Source: Pedobacter cryoconitis (lineage in GTDB: Bacteria > Bacteroidota > Bacteroidia > Sphingobacteriales > Sphingobacteriaceae). Taken from it: a DNA stretch of 64,000 bases. Positions within the stretch are counted from its first letter, which is position 1, and each line of letters opens with the position of its first letter. This document shows positions 17,762-25,127 of this stretch, piece by piece. Under the pieces are notes generated by a model. The model saw only the letters and a program-made list of their open reading frames with translations. It was not told the origin of the DNA and searched no databases. The DNA is taken from contig NZ_JACHCC010000014.1 of NCBI RefSeq assembly GCF_014207135.1, positions 1 through 64,000 on the forward strand. Direction: 5' to 3'. The position numbers and the translations under genes are program-made.

Positions 17762-19330
17762 TTAATTTTGATTTAGATGGTTGGTTAAGTCTGTTATGGT
17801 TTTAATCTGCAAACTTTGTGCCTGTTCTCTTCTCATCATCAAGGCATAAGCATTATTAAAGCCTATAGGCTTTAGCCACTTGATATTAAACTGATGTTTA
17901 AATTCTCTGCTTACATAATGGTATACCCCATCAATATCACCCGCCAGGCCTTTTAGTGTTTTTTCGTCCGGTTTAAGTAAGACCAGAAACCCTGTGCCGG
18001 TATACTCCGGATAAAAATCTATCTGATTATTGGTCAGTGCATCAAAACATATCTTCGTTCCTCCCAGACCAGACTTAGTAATAACGTTCAGATTGGTATT
18101 ACCCCTGATCAGTATTTTATAAATCTGCGCCAGGATATATTGCTCACCAAAGATTTTAGAACCTATCCTTATTGTTCCATGCCCCGCAGCTCTGGCTGGC
18201 TTATAAAGATGATGTGCCATTGTAAAATCCAGAGCCACTTTTTCAGGACTTTCCTTGAGCTGGTCCACTTTATAGTTCATCGCAGTCATAGTCGAATCAT
18301 TGATGTAACCTGATAACTGGTTCAATACCCCTTCCAGTTCAGGATACTGATCGAGCACCTCCTGACGGACAAGAGGTGCGGCGTAATAAGGTGGAAAGAT
18401 ATGTTTATCATCCTTCAATGTAATTAAGTCATAAGCTTTAAGTCTTCCGTCAGTACTATAACCACTGATTACATCCAGCTTCTTTTCAAAAGCAGCTTTA
18501 TACATGACTGCATCACTAATGACTACAGTTTCAATACCTAATTTATATATTTTCCTGAGTCCGAGATAACCATCTTCCCTACCCATAAATTCGGGGGTAA
18601 ACCCACCCAGCATCCGGCCTCCGATCTGAGTTGGCAGCAAATAAAAAGAACTGAGGGTAATTAATGCAAACGGAAATACCAGATAGGCTATTCTGATACT
18701 TCTGAAATTGATTTTCTGGACCAGTGACAATAGAAAATCCAGTATAATTGCTAACAGGGCAGCAGGTATAGCACCAGCGAGTATCATATTGGAGTTATTA
18801 AGTGCAATTCCACCAAAAATAAACTCTCCCAGTCCTCCGGCGGCAATATACGCAGCTAGCGTAGCCACACCGACATTAATTACTGTAGCTGTACGGATTC
18901 CGGCCATCAGCACAGGAAAAGCCAAGGGTAATTCAACTTTCATCAGCACCTGCCATTTACTCATTCCCATTCCTTTTGCAGCTTCAATAACAGCAGGATT
19001 TACCTCCTTAATACCGGTATAAGTGTTTCTTATAATTGGTAAAAGGGCGTAGAGGAAAAGCGCAAGAATAGCTGGTTTGGGACCAATACCCAAAAATGGA
19101 ATTAATACGCCCAACAGGGCGATGCTGGGAATAGTTTGTAATATGCCGGCAAATCCGAGTACAAATCCCGATAATTTTTGTCTCCTCGTAATCAGAATAC
19201 CTAAGGGAATGGCAATGACAATAGCAATAATCAACGAAATCAGTGTAAGCCCCAGATGTGCCCAGGTCTGACTCCATAATTTATCGGATTGCTGAACTAC
19301 GAATTGCCAGAAACTTTGTTCCTGCTCCAT
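17762..19330 (-). CDS. ABC transporter permease fused to a substrate-binding domain, ergothioneine/osmolyte type (EgtU/OpuCB-like)
   Basis: A 522-aa fusion. Residues 1-~232 are a permease with about six helices and the EAA loop EAAKGMGMSKWQVLMKVELP (~116-135). Residues 241-~376 match what is usually the C-terminal half of an OpuAC/QAT binding protein (FTPEFMGREDGY, YSTDGRLKAY, FPPYYAAPLVR, MNYKVD). Residues 385-522 match its N-terminal half (IRIGSKIFGEQYIL, GLGGTKICFDAL, DFYPEYTGTG, IGFNNAYAL). The binding domain thus appears circularly permuted. It sits between the ATPase and egtB, which points to ergothioneine (or a betaine precursor) as the ligand, as in EgtUV. Glycine betaine/choline is the alternative. 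Confidence 0.92.
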   Translation of the reverse strand: MEQEQSFWQFVVQQSDKLWSQTWAHLGLTLISLIIAIVIAIPLGILITRRQKLSGFVLGFAGILQTIPSIALLGVLIPFLGIGPKPAILALFLYALLPIIRNTYTGIKEVNPAVIEAAKGMGMSKWQVLMKVELPLAFPVLMAGIRTATVINVGVATLAAYIAAGGLGEFIFGGIALNNSNMILAGAIPAALLAIILDFLLSLVQKINFRSIRIAYLVFPFALITLSSFYLLPTQIGGRMLGGFTPEFMGREDGYLGLRKIYKLGIETVVISDAVMYKAAFEKKLDVISGYSTDGRLKAYDLITLKDDKHIFPPYYAAPLVRQEVLDQYPELEGVLNQLSGYINDSTMTAMNYKVDQLKESPEKVALDFTMAHHLYKPARAAGHGTIRIGSKIFGEQYILAQIYKILIRGNTNLNVITKSGLGGTKICFDALTNNQIDFYPEYTGTGFLVLLKPDEKTLKGLAGDIDGVYHYVSREFKHQFNIKWLKPIGFNNAYALMMRREQAQSLQIKTITDLTNHLNQN

Positions 19331-19331
19331 A

Positions 19332-20228
19332 TTATTTCTTTTTATAAGCTAAAAATGCACGCATGAGGTCTTCTATTTTTAACTGTTCTTCTAATGAATC
19401 ATCATTTCTGATATGAAGTAAAGCCTCCATTTTCTCCCATACGGTAATTTCCTTTTCCGGATACCCAGGCAGAATCTCAGTAACCAGTACTGATTTAAGC
19501 TCCAGCTGTAAACGCTGTTCTCTGAAAAAACCTGATACAAACTCATTGGACGGACTAAAAAGCAATTCCTCCGGTGTACCTATCTGTTTAATCTCACCTT
19601 TATCCATCAAACAGATCCTGTCTCCCATTTCAAAGGCTTCCTGAACATCGTGAGTCACCATGACCAGCGTCTTTTTGACCAGCTCATCCAGAGCCTTAAA
19701 TTCATGACGAATCGCAATCCTGGTCAGATTATCCAGGGCACCAAATGGCTCATCCATCAATAAAACAGGTGGGTTCACCATCAGTGATCTGGCCAATCCA
19801 ACCCGCTGCTGCTGTCCACCACTTAAAGCTGTAGGGTATTTTTCGGCAATTGAAGGATCCAGGTTCAGTTTATGAAAAAGCTCATCAGCTCTTTGCCGGA
19901 TATCAGTATTTTTCCAGTGCAGCAACCTGGGTACTATGGCTATATTCTCTGCTACTGTATAATGTGGAAAAAGGCCGTGGTTTTGCAAAACATAACCTAT
20001 TCCCCTTCTCAATTCTTCGGGTTGACGGCTTCTGATGTCTACACCATCAATAAAAACTGTTCCGGAGTCGGGTTCTATGAGTCTGTTGATCATCCTCAAT
20101 GTTGTTGTTTTACCGCAACCACTGGTTCCCAGTAAGATCAGGTTTTCCCCCTCCTTTACTTCAAAGCTGATCCCGTTGACGGCTACCTGACTACCAAATT
20201 TCCTGACCAGATTTTCTGCTTTTATCAT
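19332..20228 (-). CDS. ABC transporter ATPase, ProV/OpuCA/EgtV type
   Basis: A 298-aa ATPase with Walker A GTSGCGKTT (~34-42), signature LSGGQQQR (~140-147), Walker B VLLMDEP (~160-166) and H-loop THD. The length beyond the NTPase core (~240 aa) is a short, non-CBS tail. It is the partner of the permease-binding-protein fusion immediately downstream (1 nt gap) and begins right after the flavoprotein's stop codon. It drives import across the inner membrane, with ergothioneine as likely cargo from the operon context. Confidence 0.95.
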   Translation of the reverse strand: MIKAENLVRKFGSQVAVNGISFEVKEGENLILLGTSGCGKTTTLRMINRLIEPDSGTVFIDGVDIRSRQPEELRRGIGYVLQNHGLFPHYTVAENIAIVPRLLHWKNTDIRQRADELFHKLNLDPSIAEKYPTALSGGQQQRVGLARSLMVNPPVLLMDEPFGALDNLTRIAIRHEFKALDELVKKTLVMVTHDVQEAFEMGDRICLMDKGEIKQIGTPEELLFSPSNEFVSGFFREQRLQLELKSVLVTEILPGYPEKEITVWEKMEALLHIRNDDSLEEQLKIEDLMRAFLAYKKK

Positions 20229-21608
20229 TTAGACGATGGACATAAATAAGTTATTGAGTGATTCTGCATATAAGGGATGAGCAAAAATGGCAAACCTGAT
20301 CTCTTCATAAGTGATTTTACCCATCATCGCCATTTGCAGCACAGACATAATTTCGCCTCCCTGCTCTCCAATAATTGCTGCGCCCAGAATTTGTTTGGTT
20401 TTCGGATCTACAACAGCTTTCATAAAGCCCCTGGTTTCCGCTGTTTCGATTGCTCTGGCTACGTTTTTCATCGGAATCTTAGCGACCAGATAATCGAGTC
20501 CGAGTTCTTTTGCCTCTACTTCGGTAATCCCTATTCTGCCCAGCTGCGGGTCAGTAAACATACAATAAGGTATCATACGATCTTTGGTACTCATCTTAAG
20601 TCCCTCAAGGATATTTTTGGTCACCACAATATAGTCATTATATGAAATATGTGTAAAAGCCGGACCTCCTTTTACATCACCAAGGGCATAGATATGTTTA
20701 ACTTTGGTTTCCAGGTATTCATTTACTTTTATATGGCCACGGACATCACATTCAACTGCTGTATTTTCCAGCCCTAATGCAGCGGTTTGTGGAACCCTTC
20801 CAGAAGCAATCAGTACGTGGCTGCAGGTATGGATATGTTTTTCACCTTTTGAGTCTACAGTGACCTTTATTTTTTCATTTGCCAGGGTCTCAAATTTCAG
20901 GACTTTGGATTCGGTTAAAACCTCAATACCATCTTCTTTAAAGATTCCGCTCATAACTTCACAGACATCATCATCTTCTTTAGGCATCAATCTCGAAGAC
21001 TGCTCCATAATAGTGACTTTAGCTCCCAAACGTTTAAATAATTGCCCGAATTCCAGTCCGATATAACCACCTCCGACAATTAGCAAATGTTCAGGAAGCT
21101 CCTGAAGCTCAAGTATAGAGGTTGAAGTGAGATATTTAATTTCTTTAATCCCCTCAATTTCAGGAATACGCGGACTGGCTCCTGTATTGATAAAAATATG
21201 TTTAGCACTGTATTTTACCGGATCCCCCTCACTCTCATTCACTGAAACAGTATGATCATCCAGGAATTTAGCCTCACCATAAATCAGCGTCAGGTTTTTT
21301 GTATTTTCAATTCCCTTAATTGAACCGTTACGAAATTGCGCTACAATAGCCGATTTACGGGCCATAACAGCCTTGAAATTCACTTTAAAAGAAGACACCT
21401 CTATCCCAAGGTCAGTCCTGCCTGCCAGATAGGCCATTCTGGCCGAAGCAACCATAGCCTTGGTTGGGGTACAGCCATCATTGATGCAGGTTCCGCCAAC
21501 CAGTCTTTTTTCTATCAATACCGTTTTCCATCCGGCATTCGCTAATTTCTTGGCCAGCGGTACACCAGCCTGGCCCGCACCGATTACAATTGCATCAAAC
21601 TCTTTCAT
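20229..21608 (-). CDS. FAD/NAD(P)-dependent pyridine nucleotide-disulfide oxidoreductase
   Basis: A 459-aa class I flavoprotein disulfide reductase, mercuric-reductase-like. N-terminal FAD motif GAGQAGVPLA, redox motif GGTCINDGCTPTK (Cys-x4-Cys), NAD(P) motif GGGYIGLEFGQLF, ALGDV segment, and the C-terminal catalytic FAHPLYAE. Unlike MerA there is no N-terminal HMA domain or C-terminal Cys pair, so mercury reduction is unlikely. Its place inside the ergothioneine operon suggests that it reduces an ergothioneine-derived disulfide or sulfenate (inference; no precedent that I can cite). Confidence 0.9.
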   Translation of the reverse strand: MKEFDAIVIGAGQAGVPLAKKLANAGWKTVLIEKRLVGGTCINDGCTPTKAMVASARMAYLAGRTDLGIEVSSFKVNFKAVMARKSAIVAQFRNGSIKGIENTKNLTLIYGEAKFLDDHTVSVNESEGDPVKYSAKHIFINTGASPRIPEIEGIKEIKYLTSTSILELQELPEHLLIVGGGYIGLEFGQLFKRLGAKVTIMEQSSRLMPKEDDDVCEVMSGIFKEDGIEVLTESKVLKFETLANEKIKVTVDSKGEKHIHTCSHVLIASGRVPQTAALGLENTAVECDVRGHIKVNEYLETKVKHIYALGDVKGGPAFTHISYNDYIVVTKNILEGLKMSTKDRMIPYCMFTDPQLGRIGITEVEAKELGLDYLVAKIPMKNVARAIETAETRGFMKAVVDPKTKQILGAAIIGEQGGEIMSVLQMAMMGKITYEEIRFAIFAHPLYAESLNNLFMSIV

Positions 21609-21662
21609 TAAATTCTAATTATGGGATTTAATCAACAATAAAATCACTACCAGAAACAACAA

Positions 21663-22832
21663 TTAAAAGTTCAAAATGGTGACAACTTTCTCTAATTCTT
21701 CGGGAGTATTAAAATAATGCGGGGACAATCGTATAGCACTCTCAATGTTTTTCCTGGTAAAATCTATTAGTGCAGAGCTTTTAGAGCTGATAGAGAAGTA
21801 AACGCCATGTTGCTTTAGGTGTTCTGATATTTCGTCAGTTGTATGATGATCCATTGTAAAAGTGAGGATATTACTTACCTGTGTCCCCCAATCCTGCAGC
21901 TGAAGTCCTTTTATTGCCGCCAGCTTTACTCTGAATGCGGCCATCAGACCGGCATTGTACCTTTCTATATTAGCCATTCCTATAGCGTTAGCATACTTTA
22001 GCGCTTCTTTAAGACCTAATTTACCTGCGATCGAAGATTCCCAGAATTCAAATCTTTTCGCTGTCAGTTCCAGCTCGTAATCCTCTTCTGACGTCCATTT
22101 TGCACCCAGCATATCAATAAACAATGGTGCCAGATCAGCCTGCAGGGCAGAGTCTGATACATATAAAAAGCCTGTACCCCGCGGCCCGCGAAGGAATTTT
22201 CTTCCAGTTGCTGCCAGAAAATCACATTTTAACTTTTTCACATCGACAACCAGCTGTCCGACGGACTGACAGGCATCCAGTAAGTACCATATTTTATATT
22301 TCTGACAAATCTCTCCTACTTTTTCAGCGTCCTGGACTAAACCAGAGCTTGTTGGAATATGAGTCAAAGCCACTAATTTAGGCTGATATTCTTTAACCAG
22401 CTGTTCAAAGTTCACCAGATCAAGATCTCCGTTTGGTAGATTAACTGCCCGGATAATTTTGACACCAACCCGTTTTTTCAGCGAAATAAAGGTTAGCTGG
22501 TTGGAAACATAGTCATCATCTGTAGTAAGTATAATATCTCCTTCCTTAAATGTTATGGAAGAAATAGCTTTTGCATAAGCATCAGTTGCGCTGGTCATAT
22601 AAGCTATATTTTCGGGATTGCAGTTAAGTAAGCTGGCAGCCTCGGTATAGAATTCTTCTGTTTCTTCAAGACTACTATAAGCCAGTGCATATCCGCCAAC
22701 CCTCGCTTCTTCAGTTAGATAGCTGATTGTGCGGTCAAATACTGGATCGGGAACTAAAGAGGAACCTGCACTATTGAGGAAAATCTTGTTTTTGCAACCT
22801 CTTGTCTCTTTTCTGATGGTATTTATATCCAT
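21663..22832 (-). CDS. Class V aminotransferase, EgtE-like PLP C-S lyase
   Basis: A 389-aa fold-type I PLP enzyme. The cofactor lysine lies in TGRKFLRGPRGTGF (near residue 214), preceded by LLDACQSVGQL and the LTHIPTSSG segment, as in EgtE/IscS-like class V proteins. It would cleave the hercynine-cysteine sulfoxide made by EgtB to ergothioneine. A frame start at a TTG (22844) exists, but the ATG at 22832 is preferred. First gene of the operon, 54 nt before the flavoprotein. The EgtE identity rests on family plus context. Confidence 0.88.
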   Translation of the reverse strand: MDINTIRKETRGCKNKIFLNSAGSSLVPDPVFDRTISYLTEEARVGGYALAYSSLEETEEFYTEAASLLNCNPENIAYMTSATDAYAKAISSITFKEGDIILTTDDDYVSNQLTFISLKKRVGVKIIRAVNLPNGDLDLVNFEQLVKEYQPKLVALTHIPTSSGLVQDAEKVGEICQKYKIWYLLDACQSVGQLVVDVKKLKCDFLAATGRKFLRGPRGTGFLYVSDSALQADLAPLFIDMLGAKWTSEEDYELELTAKRFEFWESSIAGKLGLKEALKYANAIGMANIERYNAGLMAAFRVKLAAIKGLQLQDWGTQVSNILTFTMDHHTTDEISEHLKQHGVYFSISSKSSALIDFTRKNIESAIRLSPHYFNTPEELEKVVTILNF

Positions 22833-22884
22833 TTGTTTTAGCAATTTATAATGGGTAAAAGGTAATGAAAAACCTGTAAATCTG

Positions 22885-22902
22885 ATCTATATCACTATAG
22901 AT
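22885..22902. promoter_or_regulatory. Dyad between divergent ergothioneine operon and CoA-transferase gene
   Basis: Perfect 7-bp arms ATCTATA and TATAGAT with a 4-nt spacer, in the middle of the 129-nt divergent intergenic region. It could be an operator controlling either or both units. The regulator is not identifiable from the window. Confidence 0.5.
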
Positions 22903-22961
22903 TCTGACCCTTATCACACACAAACCCATTAGAAAAAACGTTATTGTTCAAAAAAAATCAT

Positions 22962-24251
22962 ATGAGTCAACCTTCCTATATCAGCGCTGAAGAAGCCGTA
23001 AAACATATCCGGTCCGGCCAGAGAGTATTTCTTCATGGCAGTGCAGCTACCCCAGTACAACTTATCAAAGCCCTTCAGCAAAGATATGCCGAACTTAAAA
23101 AGGTAGAGTTAGTCAGCATCTCCACATTGGGAGATGTAGATTTCAATAATCCCCAATGGCGGGAAAGCTTCTTTTTCAATTCCTTATTTACTTCTGCCAA
23201 CACCCGAGGTGTGGTTAATAGTGCCAACGGAGATTATGTACCAGTATTTCTAAGTCAGATCCCTAAGTTATTTAAGGAAGGATTTTTACCTCTTGATGTG
23301 GCCATTATACAGGTTTCACCCCCTGATATACATGGTTATTGTTCTTTAGGAACATCTGTAGATATTGCCAGGGCAGCAGTAGATACCGCAAAATATGTGA
23401 TTGCCCAGGTTAATCCAAAGATGCCCCGCACACATGGTGACGGATATATTCACAGCAGTAAGATCAATAGCTTTGTCTGGCACGAATCGGCTTTACCCGA
23501 AGTAGATTATTCGGCCAGGGTCAGCGAAGCCATGGTTACTATTGGTCAGCATATCGCCTCGCTTGTTGAAGACGGTGCTACCTTACAGCTGGGAATCGGA
23601 GGTATTCCCGATCAGGTATTGAAGAATCTGGGGAACCATAAAAACCTGGGGCTTCATACCGAAATGCTGTCGGACGGGGTGATTCCTTTGATTCAAAGCG
23701 GAGTCATCAATAATAGTCTGAAGAGGATAAACCCTGGCAGATCCATCACTTCTTTTATGATAGGAACCACTAAACTTTATGATTTTGTGAATGACAATCC
23801 AAGCATCAGAGTGATGGATATTTCTTATGCAAATGATACAAGTGTGATCCGTCAGAACCCAAAAGTCACAGCAATAAACTCTGCGATTGAGCTCGATCTG
23901 ACTGGTCAGATCTGCGCCGATTCGATGGGAACTTTTCAGTATTCCGGCATAGGCGGACAGATGGATTTCATCCATGGTGCATCGCTGTCTCCGGGAGGAA
24001 AACCCATCATCGCCCTACCTTCAATTACCTCAAAAGGGATCTCCAGAATTGTACCATTTTTAAAAGAAGGAGCGGGCGTAGTAACCACCCGCGGACATGT
24101 ACATTGGGTGGTTACTGAATACGGAAAAGTGAACCTTTTCGGGAAAAGTCTGAAGCAGCGTGCGAAGGCATTAATTGACCTCGCACACCCCGATCATCGT
24201 GAAAATCTGGAAAGGAATTGCTTCAAAAGATTCGAAACTAATTTCGAATAG
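22962..24251 (+). CDS. Acetyl-CoA hydrolase/transferase family protein
   Basis: A 429-aa protein of the 4-hydroxybutyrate/acetyl-CoA:succinate CoA-transferase type. It shows LQLGIGGIPDQVL (~205-217), LHTEMLSDGV, and the active-site region GGQMDFIHGASLSPGGKPII. Members transfer CoA between acyl groups. The catalytic glutamate is expected in the HTEM segment. The frame extends upstream to TTG 22944, but the ATG at 22962 is the natural start. Divergent from the ergothioneine operon; no metabolic link is obvious. Confidence 0.93.
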   Translation: MSQPSYISAEEAVKHIRSGQRVFLHGSAATPVQLIKALQQRYAELKKVELVSISTLGDVDFNNPQWRESFFFNSLFTSANTRGVVNSANGDYVPVFLSQIPKLFKEGFLPLDVAIIQVSPPDIHGYCSLGTSVDIARAAVDTAKYVIAQVNPKMPRTHGDGYIHSSKINSFVWHESALPEVDYSARVSEAMVTIGQHIASLVEDGATLQLGIGGIPDQVLKNLGNHKNLGLHTEMLSDGVIPLIQSGVINNSLKRINPGRSITSFMIGTTKLYDFVNDNPSIRVMDISYANDTSVIRQNPKVTAINSAIELDLTGQICADSMGTFQYSGIGGQMDFIHGASLSPGGKPIIALPSITSKGISRIVPFLKEGAGVVTTRGHVHWVVTEYGKVNLFGKSLKQRAKALIDLAHPDHRENLERNCFKRFETNFE

Positions 24252-24329
24252 ACCACAGTTAAAAACTAAAACAAACTGTTAATCAGAATAAAAACAAAAA
24301 TCATATAAACAAACAGATCATATATTATT

Positions 24330-24896
24330 TTAGCCAACCTGATCTAACGGTTTTCTATCTCCGCCTGGTGACGCCTTGTATTTACTGGGCGTTACACCAG
24401 TCACTGTCTTGAATTGTGTAGACAAATGAGCACTGCTGCTATAGCCCATCTGGTAGGCAATTTCATTCAGATTAAGCTCTCCATATTCGAGCAGTTCTTT
24501 CACTCTCATCACTTTCTGCTGGATGATATATTTTTCAATAGTGATCCCTTCCACGTCCGAAAACAACCGGCTGAGATAAACATATTCCTTGTTTAATTTC
24601 TCTGCAATCAGGCTCATCAGACTTTGCCTCAATTCGTATAATTTCGAGTAATGAACCAGCTCAATAACCTGGGTCTTTACCTGCTCCACCAACTGGTCCT
24701 TGTCCTTATCAATCAGTTCAAATCCCAGTACCTGAAAGGCTGCTGAAATGTCCTGTAATTTTTCAGGAGAAGGTTCCGGTGAAACGGATACCTTCCCTAA
24801 TGAAATCTCTTCGACAGAGAACCCCAGATTTTCCAGCTGCTGCCGGACGATCAGGATACATCGGTCACAAACCATATTTTTTACGTGCAGTTGCAT
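24330..24896 (-). CDS. HMA-AraC fusion transcription regulator (copper operon)
   Basis: A 188-aa protein. Residues 1-~70 form a heavy-metal-associated-like domain with MVCDRC (CxxC). Residues ~90-178 form an AraC HTH with NEIAYQMGYSSSAHLSTQFK and GVTPSKY. It most likely senses Cu(I) (or another soft metal) directly with its own HMA domain and controls the cop genes. It is the third gene after copA and the chaperone; the ATG lies 1 nt beyond the chaperone stop. Confidence 0.9.
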   Translation of the reverse strand: MQLHVKNMVCDRCILIVRQQLENLGFSVEEISLGKVSVSPEPSPEKLQDISAAFQVLGFELIDKDKDQLVEQVKTQVIELVHYSKLYELRQSLMSLIAEKLNKEYVYLSRLFSDVEGITIEKYIIQQKVMRVKELLEYGELNLNEIAYQMGYSSSAHLSTQFKTVTGVTPSKYKASPGGDRKPLDQVG

Positions 24897-24897
24897 A

Positions 24898-25110
24898 TCA
24901 AATTAACTCGGCCTGAAAACCTGCCTTTTTTACGGTTTCTATAATCTGTTGTCCCAGGTTTCCGGTTTTACCAATCACTGTTAATACTTTGTCCGCAACA
25001 TCAGTATCTACTTTCCATTCTTCCAGATCTGTCATCGCATTTAAATGTGGGGTTACAGTAGCGATACATCCGCCACACTTGATATTCGTTTTAAATTTTA
25101 AAGTTTCCAT
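24898..25110 (-). CDS. Heavy-metal-associated (HMA) copper chaperone
   Basis: A 70-aa single HMA domain with the metal motif KCGGCIATV (CxxC, residues 12-15). It is the usual ferredoxin-like fold chaperone length. It would carry Cu(I) to CopA, which is encoded 17 nt upstream. It is followed by the HMA-AraC regulator with 1 nt spacing. Confidence 0.93.
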   Translation of the reverse strand: METLKFKTNIKCGGCIATVTPHLNAMTDLEEWKVDTDVADKVLTVIGKTGNLGQQIIETVKKAGFQAELI

Positions 25111-25127
25111 AATTTGTGTTTATAAAA

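Noticed and set aside
20229..21608. Mercuric reductase
   Set aside because: Lacks the N-terminal HMA domain and C-terminal cysteine pair required for Hg(II) reduction, and is in an ergothioneine operon.
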